NCBI GenBank assembly: GCA_030425195.1
Contig: JAUIAV010000004.1
Coordinates: forward strand, 186,001-250,000
Source: Gammaproteobacteria bacterium
GTDB lineage: Bacteria; Pseudomonadota; Gammaproteobacteria; Pseudomonadales; Azotimanducaceae
DNA: 64,000 nucleotides
Direction of reading: 5' to 3'
This document shows, one piece after another, positions 54,021-63,104 of this stretch (positions are counted from its first letter, which is position 1; every line of letters begins with the position of its first letter). The position numbers and the translations under genes were made by a program. The notes under the pieces are model-generated. The model made no database searches, was not told where the DNA came from, and saw only the letters and a list, made by a program, of their open reading frames with translations.

Positions 54021-54099
54021 AGGACATAGCCATTCGTTCCTTCTCAGTCCCGGCCCCGGGCATTAACGTTTCGGGCAGTCGTACTGGAGTACTCAGGCA

Positions 54100-54846
54100 A
54101 TGCCCTGCACAGCCTTACCGGAGCCGGCCTTCACGGATGCCGGTCACCTGGCCACCTGGAACCAGCGATTCAGCGAGCTGGATGCCGGGGGCAGAGTGCG
54201 CTGTGCGCTCGAACATCTGCCTGGTAACCATGTCCTGACCTCCTCTTTCGGCGCACAGGCTGCGGTCAGTCTGCACCTGCTCACCCGCGAACGGCCCGAC
54301 ATCCCGGTGATTCTCCTGGACACGGGCTATCTGTTTCCCGAGACCTACGCGTTCATCGACGAGCTCACCGAACGCCTGAACCTGAATCTCAAGGTCTACC
54401 GGGGTCTTACGAGCCCCGCCTGGCAGGAGGCACGTTTCGGCGAACGCTGGAACCAGGGCCTGGAAGGCATCGAGCAGTACAACTACGACAACAAGGTGGA
54501 ACCCATGGCCCGCGCGCTCGAGGAGCTCGAAGTGGGCACCTGGTTCTCCGGCCTGCGCCGCAGCCAGGCCGAGTCCCGCAGCGATACCCCGTTCCTTCAG
54601 TACACGGGCGATCACTTCAAGGTCTGCCCGATTGCGGACTGGACGGATCGGGATGTGTTCGACTATCTCAAGGCCAACGACCTCCCCTATCACCCCCTCT
54701 GGCACGAGGGCTACGTCTCCATCGGCGACGTGCACACCACCCGTGCGCTGCACGAGGTGGACGACGAGAATGAGACCCGTTTCTTCGGTCTGAAGCGGGA
54801 ATGCGGCATTCACGAGACGGCGTTTTCCCGGACCACCACCGGCTGA
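54100..54846 (+). CDS. cysH: Phosphoadenylyl-sulfate (PAPS) reductase
   Basis: 248 residues. P-loop-like [42 protein letters not shown], and the catalytic C-terminal Cys235 in KRECGIH. The two extra Cys pairs of APS reductases (CC...CxxC) are absent, so this is the thioredoxin-dependent PAPS type without an iron-sulfur cluster. It reduces PAPS to sulfite in assimilation. A GTACT-GG-AGTAC dyad (54081-54092) lies just before the ATG, possibly regulatory. No other cys gene is adjacent. Confidence 0.93.
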   Translation: MPCTALPEPAFTDAGHLATWNQRFSELDAGGRVRCALEHLPGNHVLTSSFGAQAAVSLHLLTRERPDIPVILLDTGYLFPETYAFIDELTERLNLNLKVYRGLTSPAWQEARFGERWNQGLEGIEQYNYDNKVEPMARALEELEVGTWFSGLRRSQAESRSDTPFLQYTGDHFKVCPIADWTDRDVFDYLKANDLPYHPLWHEGYVSIGDVHTTRALHEVDDENETRFFGLKRECGIHETAFSRTTTG

Positions 54847-54904
54847 CGATCCGGGTCCCGGCAGCCATGCCGCAACGGCATCGAACCGCTATGCTCTGCC
54901 GACC

Positions 54905-56107
54905 ATGGACATCCCCGCCACAGCCCTGTTCTTCACGACGCTCGTCGCTCTCACCGCCCTGTCTCAGCCGTTGGCGGACCGACTGCGGATACCTGCGAGC
55001 GCGGTACAGATTCTGCTCGGCTTTGCCGCGGTGCACATCGCGACCATGGTCCTCGGTCTGGATACCGGACTTCGGGCAGGAAACTTCCACGATCTGGTCA
55101 TCTACGTCCTTCTGCCCATCGTACTGTTTCAGTCGGCCTATGGACTGACGGCACAGGACCTGTACAGAGATCTCGCGGGCTCTCTCCTGCTGGCTGTCTT
55201 CGGAGTGCTCCTCACCACCGTCTTCTGCGCCGTGCTGGTCTACCACGGCATCGGTCATGCGAGCGGTTTTCCCTGGGCAGCCGCCATTCTCACGGGTGCA
55301 CTGCTGTCTGCGACCGACCCATCCGCGGCCGCAGACGTGCTGAGGCGCAGAGGCGGCTCACACCGGCTGGTTCGGATTCTGGAAACCGAAAGTCTCTACA
55401 ACGACGCATTCGCCATCGTGCTGTTCTCCTCGGCTCTGCTCTTCGCAGCCATGCCCGACGAGCAGCCACAGCTGTCACCGATCGCCGGGGCGCTCGGCTG
55501 GAACTTCTTCATCGGGCTGATCACCGGGATCATCGGCGGCTGCCTCTTCCGTCTCCTGCTCTCGAAGACGCCGACCGGCACGACCCGCACCGCCGGTGCT
55601 ATCGCCGGCGCCTATGGCGCCTACCTGCTCGCGGAACTGGCCTTCGAATCCTCCGGAGCCATGGCCGTTCTCGCTACCGGACTCATTCTGGGACATGCGG
55701 ATCGAAACAGAGGAACCGACGCGACCGGGTTCTGGACTCTTGGCGGCTTTCTGGCTTCCGGCGCGCTGTTTCTGCTGGTGGGTGCAACCGTTACCCTGTC
55801 CATGTTCGAGCATCGCTGGCTCGCCATGCTGATTGCCATCGGAGCGGCGCTGCTCGCCCGCGCGCTTCTGGTCGGTGGCGCCTTCCTGGCGCTGCGTCCG
55901 TTTGCCGCCAGTCCGATGGGTGCACGGAATCAGTGCGTGCTCATCTGGGGCGGCTCCAGAGGTGCCGTCACCGTGGCGCTGGCCCTTTCGCTGCCGGTCT
56001 CTCTCGACTACTGGTGGACCATTCAGTCCATGGCATTCGGTGTAGTGCTGTTCGGCCTTCTGGTCCAGGTGCCGACTCTGCCGCTGATCGACGGGAGGCG
56101 CCGATGA
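54905..56107 (+). CDS. CPA1-type Na+/H+ (cation/proton) antiporter
   Basis: 400 residues, about twelve helices. Conserved CPA1 elements are LTGALLSATDPSAAADVLRRRGG and the ion-binding Asn-Asp pair in ETESLYNDAFAIVLF. The late helix GGSRGAVTVALALSLP matches NhaP-type carriers. It exchanges Na+ or K+ for protons. The start has a TATGCT -10 element nine bases upstream and no Shine-Dalgarno. The acetyltransferase overlaps its stop (ATGA). Confidence 0.9.
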   Translation: MDIPATALFFTTLVALTALSQPLADRLRIPASAVQILLGFAAVHIATMVLGLDTGLRAGNFHDLVIYVLLPIVLFQSAYGLTAQDLYRDLAGSLLLAVFGVLLTTVFCAVLVYHGIGHASGFPWAAAILTGALLSATDPSAAADVLRRRGGSHRLVRILETESLYNDAFAIVLFSSALLFAAMPDEQPQLSPIAGALGWNFFIGLITGIIGGCLFRLLLSKTPTGTTRTAGAIAGAYGAYLLAELAFESSGAMAVLATGLILGHADRNRGTDATGFWTLGGFLASGALFLLVGATVTLSMFEHRWLAMLIAIGAALLARALLVGGAFLALRPFAASPMGARNQCVLIWGGSRGAVTVALALSLPVSLDYWWTIQSMAFGVVLFGLLVQVPTLPLIDGRRR

Positions 56108-57066
56108 TACGGCAGGCCCTCTGGACCGGTGAAGCCATCGACGGGCTGATGGCTCTGCTGGCCTCGAATGCGGCATACAGATTACCGCGCCCGCCGATCC
56201 TCCTGCCGGGTGACGTGGCCTGGCGCCTGCCGGGTTCCGATCCGGAAACCAATCTCAGGCTCTTCCATCGCGACGACTCTCTGGACGCCTTCGTCTGGTT
56301 CGAGCCCGACACCGGTTTCGATTTCGACTGGCGTGCGACGGCTGGGGAACCGGAGGCACTGCTGCGCACCGTGTTCGACTGGGCATACGAGCGTCGCTCG
56401 GTGCTGCCGCTCGCCTACCCGAGGTTCGTCGATATCACCGACATGGATGCCTGGCGGCGGGAAATCGAAGCGCCGATTGCACGGAACGACCGGCCCGGCC
56501 GGTATCTGAGCACGATTGCCCTGGAGTCGGACGATTTCCGGATCCGCGTGCTCGAGAGGGAGGGGTTCAGCGCCTGTGCCCACCATGCGCCCGTTTATCT
56601 GCAGGACCTCACCCATCCTCTGCCTGAGCCCGACGCACCTTCCGGTGCGGTGCTCAGATCGGTCACGGAGGCAGATATCCCGGCCCGGGTGGACGTGCAC
56701 CGGGCCGCCTGGGTCGGCAGCCGCTTCGATCACGAACGCTATGCGCAGATCCGTTCCCGTTCCGTGTACGACCAGCAGCTGGATGTGGTGCTCGAGCGGA
56801 GCGGTATCTTCGGCAGCTACGCGCTGTGCTGGGCGGACCCGGTCTCCGGCATCGGTCACTTCGAGCCGGTGGGAACCCGTCCGGACTGGCGCGGCACGGG
56901 TGCCGGACGGGCCGTCATCCTGGAGGGTCTGAGACGCCTCAGAGAGGCAGGCATGCGGTGGGCCCGGGTATCCACGGCGGGCTTCAACCACCCTGCTCAG
57001 GCCCTCTACGAATCCTGCGGCTTCGAGCAGACGGACACGGAACGCACCTTCATCCGGAAGCTGTAG
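56104..57066 (+). CDS. GNAT-family N-acetyltransferase (two-domain)
   Basis: 320 residues from ATG 56104, overlapping the antiporter stop. The C-terminal GNAT domain is clear: FEPVGTRPDWRGTGAGRAVILEGLRRLREAGMRWARVSTAGFNHPAQALYESCGF. The N-terminal half looks like a second, degenerate GNAT-like domain without the pyrophosphate loop. Substrate unknown. Coupling to an antiporter may be incidental. Confidence 0.85.
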   Translation: MIRQALWTGEAIDGLMALLASNAAYRLPRPPILLPGDVAWRLPGSDPETNLRLFHRDDSLDAFVWFEPDTGFDFDWRATAGEPEALLRTVFDWAYERRSVLPLAYPRFVDITDMDAWRREIEAPIARNDRPGRYLSTIALESDDFRIRVLEREGFSACAHHAPVYLQDLTHPLPEPDAPSGAVLRSVTEADIPARVDVHRAAWVGSRFDHERYAQIRSRSVYDQQLDVVLERSGIFGSYALCWADPVSGIGHFEPVGTRPDWRGTGAGRAVILEGLRRLREAGMRWARVSTAGFNHPAQALYESCGFEQTDTERTFIRKL

Positions 57067-57161
57067 CCCGCTGACCCGGGAGCTCCGACCCGCAGAAGCC
57101 CCCGGGCATCCACGTAGAGTCACGGATATGGCTTGTTCTCGGAGGCACGTACTCTCGGCCC

Positions 57162-58394
57162 ATGGAAGCGGCCCAGTTCTTCATCGAGTTGGCAGGGATC
57201 CTGATTACGGCCCGGCTGGCCGGTGAGCTGGCTAACCGTTTCGGCGCGCCGTCGGTCATCGGCGAGCTGACCGCCGGTATTCTGCTCGGGCCCAGCGTGC
57301 TGGGCTGGATCGAGGCGACGGAGATCATCCGCCTGCTGGCCGAGATCGGCATCATCCTGCTGCTGTTCGAGGTCGGTCTGGAAACGGACATCGGCCGCCT
57401 GGCCCGCTCCGGCAGCCGTTCCGTGATCGTGGCACTCGGCGGGTTCATCGTCCCCTTTCTGCTCGGCTACACGGCCAGCCGCTATCTGTTCGGACACGAT
57501 CTGCTCCTCGCCCTGTTCATCGGCGGTACGCTGACGGCGACCAGCATCGGCGTGACCGTGCGTATTCTCCGGGACGTGGGCCGCCAGAACAGCCGGGAAG
57601 GGCAGATCGTGCTGGGCGCGGCGGTGATCGACGATCTGCTGGGCGTGCTGCTGCTTGCCGTGCTCTACGAATTCTCCCGCACGGGAGAAATCAGTCTGAC
57701 GGGACTCGGTGAGCTCGCCGTGTTCATCGGCATCTTCTTCGTGGTCGCGCCGATCGCCGCCAAGCTGGTCTCCTACGTCGTCGGTCACTTCTCGAACGTC
57801 ACCGAGATCCCCGGTCTGGTGACCACCTCGATCATCTCTCTCGTGCTCGTGTTCGCCTGGCTGGCCCATGCCATCGGCGCGCCGGAGCTGATCGGCGGGT
57901 TCGCTGCCGGACTCGCGCTGTCGCGGCGGTTCTTCCTGCCCTTCGGCGTCGCGCTGGCGAGCAATCCCAAATTCGCCGACGAGGTGGAGCGGGACATGCG
58001 GCCCATCGTGCAGCTGTTCACGCCGATCTTCTTCGTCACCGTCGGGCTGTCGCTCGACCTGCGCGCCGTGGAGTGGACGTCGGGCTTCATCTGGCTGTTT
58101 TCCCTGTCCGTGGGCTTCATTGCCATCATCGGCAAGATCACGGGCGGCTATCTGCTGGTCCGCGAGCACTGGCTGATGAAGAGCGCCGTGGGAATGGCCA
58201 TGGTGCCGCGCGGTGAAGTCGGCCTGATCTTCGCCGAGCTCGGCCGCTCTTCGGGAATCTTCGACGATCCCACCTATGCCGCGGTGGTGCTCGTGGTCGC
58301 CTACACCACCCTCTTCTCCCCTTTCTGGATCAAGCTGTTCTACCGGCTGTTCGGTCACCGGCCGGAACTTGCAGAAGAGGCTCACCCCACATAG
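57162..58394 (+). CDS. CPA2-type cation/proton antiporter (KefB/NapA-like)
   Basis: 410 residues, about twelve helices, without C-terminal RCK domain. The N-terminus has GAPSVIGELTAGILLGPSVLG and LAEIGIILLLFEVGLETD; the ion-binding Asp pair lies in GAAVIDDLLGVLLLA; later AMVPRGEVGLIFAELG. It exchanges Na+ or K+ for H+. It is separate from the CPA1 antiporter at 54905 and probably independently transcribed (95-base gap). Its 3' end overlaps the convergent RIO kinase by 13 bases. Confidence 0.9.
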   Translation: MEAAQFFIELAGILITARLAGELANRFGAPSVIGELTAGILLGPSVLGWIEATEIIRLLAEIGIILLLFEVGLETDIGRLARSGSRSVIVALGGFIVPFLLGYTASRYLFGHDLLLALFIGGTLTATSIGVTVRILRDVGRQNSREGQIVLGAAVIDDLLGVLLLAVLYEFSRTGEISLTGLGELAVFIGIFFVVAPIAAKLVSYVVGHFSNVTEIPGLVTTSIISLVLVFAWLAHAIGAPELIGGFAAGLALSRRFFLPFGVALASNPKFADEVERDMRPIVQLFTPIFFVTVGLSLDLRAVEWTSGFIWLFSLSVGFIAIIGKITGGYLLVREHWLMKSAVGMAMVPRGEVGLIFAELGRSSGIFDDPTYAAVVLVVAYTTLFSPFWIKLFYRLFGHRPELAEEAHPT

Positions 58395-59158
58395 CGGCCC
58401 CAGAGATCGATCGCGTCCCCGGTCGGATCGAGAGTCAGCCCCTGGTGCTCGAAGTAGCCGGCGAGATTGACCAGATCCCGGTGAAACAGAGACCAGCCGT
58501 CCACCGCCTCGTCCACCGACACCACCTGTGGCAGGTCGATGATCCAGGGCCGGCCCTGGTGATACAGAATGTTGAACGCAGAGAGATCTCCGTGCACCAG
58601 ACCGCAGTCGAGCATGATGGCGATCTCGTCGAGCAGCAGCCCGTACGCCGTTGCCGCTTCCGCGGCGGACAGTCTCACCTGAGACAGCATGGGGGCGGGC
58701 CCCGCATCGTCGCCGAGAAACGCCATCAGCACGGCGGAGGGCGCATGATCATACGGCTGCGGTACGCAGGCACCCGCCTGTCGGAGGCGGTTGAGCGCCT
58801 GCCACTCCCGATCGACCCACATCTGCTGGGACGCCTTTCTGCCGGTTCGTGTGCCTTTGCGCACGGCTTTCGCGAGGCGCCGGTCGCCGATCCGGCTGGT
58901 GTCCGTGTACTGTGCGTTGTTCGCGAAGCCCCGGAACCGCCGGTCGCGATAGACCTTGGCGGCGACGAAGGGGGCATCCACCTCGCCGGGTACAGTCCGG
59001 CACAGATACACCGTCGCCTCCTTGCCGTCGTTGACCCGGTAGACCACGTCCTCCACATGTCTGGAAAACGCATCGAGGATCATCTGCTGCTCCAGCTCGG
59101 CGAGCTCGCCGCGGGTGAAGCCACCGCCCATGAGATCGATGGAAGTATCGTCCGCCAT
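58382..59158 (-). CDS. RIO-type serine kinase
   Basis: 258 residues. RIO1-like features: GKEATVYLCRT in the ATP region, the nucleotide Lys in VAAKVYRDRRFRG, the catalytic loop VHGDLSAFNIL, and the metal-binding Asp in WIIDLPQVVS. In bacteria RIO kinases are rare relatives of the ribosome-maturation kinases of archaea and eukaryotes; their targets are largely unknown. CAGGAGA precedes ATG 59158. Convergent overlap with the CPA2 antiporter. Confidence 0.9.
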   Translation of the reverse strand: MADDTSIDLMGGGFTRGELAELEQQMILDAFSRHVEDVVYRVNDGKEATVYLCRTVPGEVDAPFVAAKVYRDRRFRGFANNAQYTDTSRIGDRRLAKAVRKGTRTGRKASQQMWVDREWQALNRLRQAGACVPQPYDHAPSAVLMAFLGDDAGPAPMLSQVRLSAAEAATAYGLLLDEIAIMLDCGLVHGDLSAFNILYHQGRPWIIDLPQVVSVDEAVDGWSLFHRDLVNLAGYFEHQGLTLDPTGDAIDLWGRYVG

Positions 59159-59248
59159 GATTTCTCCTGAAAACTGCTCGAGTCACAGACCGCCACACGC
59201 AGCTGAGCGCCACGTACCGGCAGTCGGTCATTGATTGCGGAGAAATCC

Positions 59249-59282
59249 GGCCCGGCCGGGCCAGTATCGGAACTGTCAGTTC
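59249..59282. repeat. Two adjacent palindromes in the RIO-mobA gap
   Basis: GGCCCGGCCGGGCC (59249-59262) is fully self-complementary, and GAACTG-T-CAGTTC (59270-59282) is a 6-1-6 palindrome eight bases later. They lie upstream of the RIO kinase and downstream of mobA. They could be a rho-assisted terminator or an operator. No T-run is present. Confidence 0.6.
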
Positions 59283-59381
59283 GAGGTCAGGCTCGGAGGT
59301 TCCGCCTGATTTGCGTGTAGAGAACCGTCATCGAACGCCTCCTTGCCCTGCCAGGGGCTTCCATAGCCGGATCACGTTAGA

Positions 59382-59978
59382 TCAATCCGGACCCGAACGC
59401 CACCCCTCCTCGATCGCACTCAGATCGGCTTGCGTGTTCACGTTGGCGAAAGACCGCGGGTCATCCAGAGGCAGAACGGCCGTGTTCAGGGACTCGACGA
59501 AACCGGCCACGCTGCGCCCGCCGCGAGCGAGGTATTCGGCTGCCATGGCCGCCGCCTGCCGCCTCAGCAGTAGAAACAGATGCTGTACCCGCTCCCCGTC
59601 GTGGGGCACTACGGCGTCCACATCTGCCGAGAGCCGGTTGCGCAGGCGCCCGACCAGGTCCAACCCGAGCAGCGGCGCATCCCCCGGGCAGAGAAAAAGC
59701 AGCCTGCAGTCGGTGTGCGGCAGCGCTGCCACCAGGCCGGCCAGCGGTCCCTGGTCCGGCGTCAGATCGGGGATGACCGGGTGGCCGAATGCCCTGTACC
59801 GTTCCGGGTTCCGATTGGCGCTGAGGACGATGTCGGCTACCTGCGGCCTGAGCCGTTCGAGCACGTGCGCGACCATGGGGCTGCCGTGCACCGGCATCAG
59901 TGGCTTGTCGGCGCCACCAAAACGGCTTCCCGTGCCGCCGCAGAGCACGATGCCGGCAACGTCAGACTCCGGATCCAA
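59382..59978 (-). CDS. mobA: Molybdenum cofactor guanylyltransferase
   Basis: 198 residues. Nucleotidyltransferase signature GIVLCGGTGSRFGGADKPLM (8-27) with Gly-rich loop and Lys, then DLTPDQGPLAGLVAAL and the metal-binding FLCPGDAPLL. It makes bis-MGD-type cofactor from MPT and GTP. The start is probably TTG 59978, directly after the RND pump stop (TGA-TTG); no ATG or GTG is in reach. It is the last gene of the efflux operon, an unusual position for a cofactor gene. SorA-type enzymes usually bear plain MPT, so its clients are likely elsewhere. Confidence 0.9.
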   Translation of the reverse strand: MDPESDVAGIVLCGGTGSRFGGADKPLMPVHGSPMVAHVLERLRPQVADIVLSANRNPERYRAFGHPVIPDLTPDQGPLAGLVAALPHTDCRLLFLCPGDAPLLGLDLVGRLRNRLSADVDAVVPHDGERVQHLFLLLRRQAAAMAAEYLARGGRSVAGFVESLNTAVLPLDDPRSFANVNTQADLSAIEEGWRSGPD

Positions 59979-62900
59979 TCAGGTTTTCCCCGGCATGGCC
60001 GGCTCGGCGGGCTTTCTGGCGAAGAGGTTCTTGAAGTCCCCGAGAATGTTGTACAGACAGGGCACGAGGATCAGGGTGATCACCGTCGAGAAAAGGATGC
60101 CGAACGCCAGCGAGACGGCCATGGGTACCACGATCTGGGCGGATTCGGAGGTTTCCGTGGCGATGGGGATCAGGCCGAAGAAGGTGGTCAGCGACGTGAG
60201 CAGGATGGCGCGGAACCGCGCACTGCCCGCCTCCACCGCTGCCCGGGCCGCGTCCGCGCCCCGCGCCACGGATTTGTTCACGAAATCCACCATGATCAGG
60301 CTGTCATTCACCACCACGCCCGCAAGCGCGATGATGCCGATCATGGACAGTGAGCTCACGGCCAGACCCAGCGCCATGTGTCCGACCACCGCGCCGATGA
60401 TGCCGAAGGGGATCACGCTCATGATGATGAGCGGCTGCAGGTAGGACTTCAGGGGAATCGCCATCAGCGCGTAGATTCCGAAGAGCCCGGCCATGAAAGC
60501 ATAGGCCATCTGGAACAGAGACGAGCGCTCCTGCTCGGAGCTCCCGGAGAGTTGATACGTCACCCCGGGATACCGCGACAGGAGCAGAGGCAGATAATCC
60601 CGGGTGATTTCGCCGACGATGGCGATGGGTTCCACCCGACTCAGATCCGCGTTGGCGGTGACGGTGACCGTGCGCTGGCCGTCGAGGCGCTGGATCGTAT
60701 TGTATCCCTGGCTGATCTCATACTCGGCGACCGATGCAAACGGCAGCTCGCGCCCGTCCGGCAGCCGGATCCACATCCGTTCCAGATTGCCGACAGAGGA
60801 GCGTTCCGAGCGGGGATAGCGGACCATCACCTTCACTTCCTCGTCACCCCGTTGAATCCGCTGCGCTTCAGCACCGTAGAATGCTTCCCGGACCTGCCGG
60901 GCCAGATCGGCCAGCGTGATCCCGAGCGCCTCGGCCTCCGGACGGATGGAGAGCTTCAGCTCTTCAGGACCGGCGTTCGCCGTGCTCTCCACTTCGAACA
61001 GCCCCTCGAAATTCCGCAGATGCGCGGTGAGCTCCGCGGCCGCCTGTTCCACCAGCCGGTAATCGCTGCCCTTCAGAGCGATGGAGACCGGTGGGCCTCC
61101 CCCCATGTGCATGCCGGAGCTGAACCGGAGCTCCCGGGTGCCGGCGATTTCGCCCACCCTGTCCCGCCAGCGCTGCTCGACGATCTTAGCGTTCGCCGGA
61201 CGGTCGTCGTCCTTGCTGAGCTCCACCTGAAGAAAACCGCTCTTGCCATCGCTGATGAAGGCGAACAGATGCTCTGCCACGTCGATGTCCGTGTCGTACT
61301 CGGTCTTGAACTCCTCGTTCAGCGCTCTGAGCTCGTCATCCATGCGGCCGACGATTTCCGCCACCAGAGTTTCCGGCGCACCCTCCTGAAGTTCGATGGT
61401 CGCGTTCACGTAGGGCTGCTCGATCTCCGGAAAGAAAACGAACCGGGCGTATCCGCCCAGCACGAGTCCCACGGTGAGAATGAGCAGGCTGACGAAGAAG
61501 GCGAGGGTCGCGTAGCGGTACTCGATGAGCGTCCTGAGAAAAGGTCCGTACACCTCTTCGATGAAGCGCTTCAGGTAGCCGTCTACCCGGTCCGCAATGG
61601 CCGATTTCCGGGTGTGGGACGATTTCATCAGCGACAGATGCGAAGGCAGAATCAGCTTGGACTCCACCAGCGAGAAGAGCAGACAGAAGATCACCACCCA
61701 GCCGATGGCAGCGTTGAACGCGGCCGTAGGGCCTGTGACGAACAGCATGGGGATGAAGGCCATGATGGTGGTCAGCACACCGAAGGTCGCCGGCACCGCG
61801 ATCCGCTGGGCACCCAGCACGATGTTGTTGAGATTGTAGCCGTGCTCTTCCGTATAGCTGTAAGCGCTCTCTGCAATGATGATGGCATCGTCCACCACGA
61901 TCCCGAGCACCAGGATGAACGCAAACAGGCTCATCATGTTGATGGTGACACCCACCACCGGCAGCATCATGAAAGCGCCGAGAAATGCCACGGGCAGACC
62001 GACGATCACCCAGGCGGCGATCTTCACCTGCAGGAAGAGGCCGAGAATGAGAAACACCAGCGCGGCCCCCAGCACCATGTTGCCGAGCATCATGTTCAGA
62101 TGTCCGGTGAGATAGTAAGTGCTGTCCGCCCAGTGGGTGAGCTTCACCCCTTCCGGCAGGGTTGCCCGCCGTTCCGTCACGTACGCCTTCACCGTACGCG
62201 CGATGTCCAGCTCGTTCTCGTGCTCGCCGCTGGACATCACGTTGACGCCGAAGCTCCGTTCACCGTCGAAGAACGAATAGCTCTCCACCTCGGCAAAACC
62301 ATCCCGGACGGTGGCGATGTCTCCGAGCGTTACCCGGGTGCCGTCCGGTCGGGTCACCAGCACGATCTGCTCGAACTCCGCCCCGGTGTAAGCCTGGCCC
62401 TTGGTCCTGAGCCGGATGTCACCCGCCTCCGAACGGATGGCACCGCCCGGCAGGTCCAGGGACCAGGAACGGATCGCCTGCGCCACCTGACCGAGGGTGA
62501 GGTTGTACTGGCGCAGCGTATCCTCCGAGATCTCCACGGCGATCTCGAACGGGCGCTCGCCCATGATCTCCGCGTAGGAGATCCCGGGAAGCTGAGTCAC
62601 CTCATCACGTATCCGTTCGGCGAGCTCCTTCATCGACCGCTCGTTCAGACTGCCGTGAACCTGCAGGTTCAGAGCGCCCCTGCGCATCACCTGCTTGGAG
62701 ATGATCGGGCGCTCCGTCTCCGCGGGAAAGGTGGAGATGCCGTCCACCGCGAGCTTGACCTCGTCCGTCAGCTCACCCAGGTCGTACCCTTCCTGGATCT
62801 CGATCCGGACCTGCCCGAATCCATCCCCCGCCGTCGAGCGGACTTCCTTGATGCCCTGGATGTTCTTGATGGCCTCTTCCACCTTGACCACCACCCCTTC

Positions 62901-63104
62901 GTCCACTTCCTCCGGCGCACCGCCGAGATAGGGAACCGTCACGGTGATCACGTCGAAGCGGAATTCCGGCATGGTCTCTTTCTTGACCATGATGGCAGCC
63001 CAGATCCCCATGCCGATCACGAAGCACATGAGCAGATTCGCCGCCACGTGGTTGGCGGCGAACCAGCCGATCAGCCCTCGCGGGGCAGCCTCAGCCCCCG
63101 CCAT
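59979..63104 (-). CDS. RND-family efflux transporter permease
   Basis: 1041 residues from ATG 63104, where the first helix context begins (GLIGWFAANHVAANLLMCFVIGMG). Twelve helices in two halves with large periplasmic loops after TM1 and TM7. The proton relay is present in TM4 as GIVVDDAIIIAE. AMIPLKSYLQPLIIMSVIPFGIIG in the second half is typical of AcrB/MexB relatives. It overlaps the fusion-protein gene upstream by 14 bases. It exports drugs or lipophilic compounds through a TolC partner not in the window. Confidence 0.92.
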   Translation of the reverse strand: MAGAEAAPRGLIGWFAANHVAANLLMCFVIGMGIWAAIMVKKETMPEFRFDVITVTVPYLGGAPEEVDEGVVVKVEEAIKNIQGIKEVRSTAGDGFGQVRIEIQEGYDLGELTDEVKLAVDGISTFPAETERPIISKQVMRRGALNLQVHGSLNERSMKELAERIRDEVTQLPGISYAEIMGERPFEIAVEISEDTLRQYNLTLGQVAQAIRSWSLDLPGGAIRSEAGDIRLRTKGQAYTGAEFEQIVLVTRPDGTRVTLGDIATVRDGFAEVESYSFFDGERSFGVNVMSSGEHENELDIARTVKAYVTERRATLPEGVKLTHWADSTYYLTGHLNMMLGNMVLGAALVFLILGLFLQVKIAAWVIVGLPVAFLGAFMMLPVVGVTINMMSLFAFILVLGIVVDDAIIIAESAYSYTEEHGYNLNNIVLGAQRIAVPATFGVLTTIMAFIPMLFVTGPTAAFNAAIGWVVIFCLLFSLVESKLILPSHLSLMKSSHTRKSAIADRVDGYLKRFIEEVYGPFLRTLIEYRYATLAFFVSLLILTVGLVLGGYARFVFFPEIEQPYVNATIELQEGAPETLVAEIVGRMDDELRALNEEFKTEYDTDIDVAEHLFAFISDGKSGFLQVELSKDDDRPANAKIVEQRWRDRVGEIAGTRELRFSSGMHMGGGPPVSIALKGSDYRLVEQAAAELTAHLRNFEGLFEVESTANAGPEELKLSIRPEAEALGITLADLARQVREAFYGAEAQRIQRGDEEVKVMVRYPRSERSSVGNLERMWIRLPDGRELPFASVAEYEISQGYNTIQRLDGQRTVTVTANADLSRVEPIAIVGEITRDYLPLLLSRYPGVTYQLSGSSEQERSSLFQMAYAFMAGLFGIYALMAIPLKSYLQPLIIMSVIPFGIIGAVVGHMALGLAVSSLSMIGIIALAGVVVNDSLIMVDFVNKSVARGADAARAAVEAGSARFRAILLTSLTTFFGLIPIATETSESAQIVVPMAVSLAFGILFSTVITLILVPCLYNILGDFKNLFARKPAEPAMPGKT

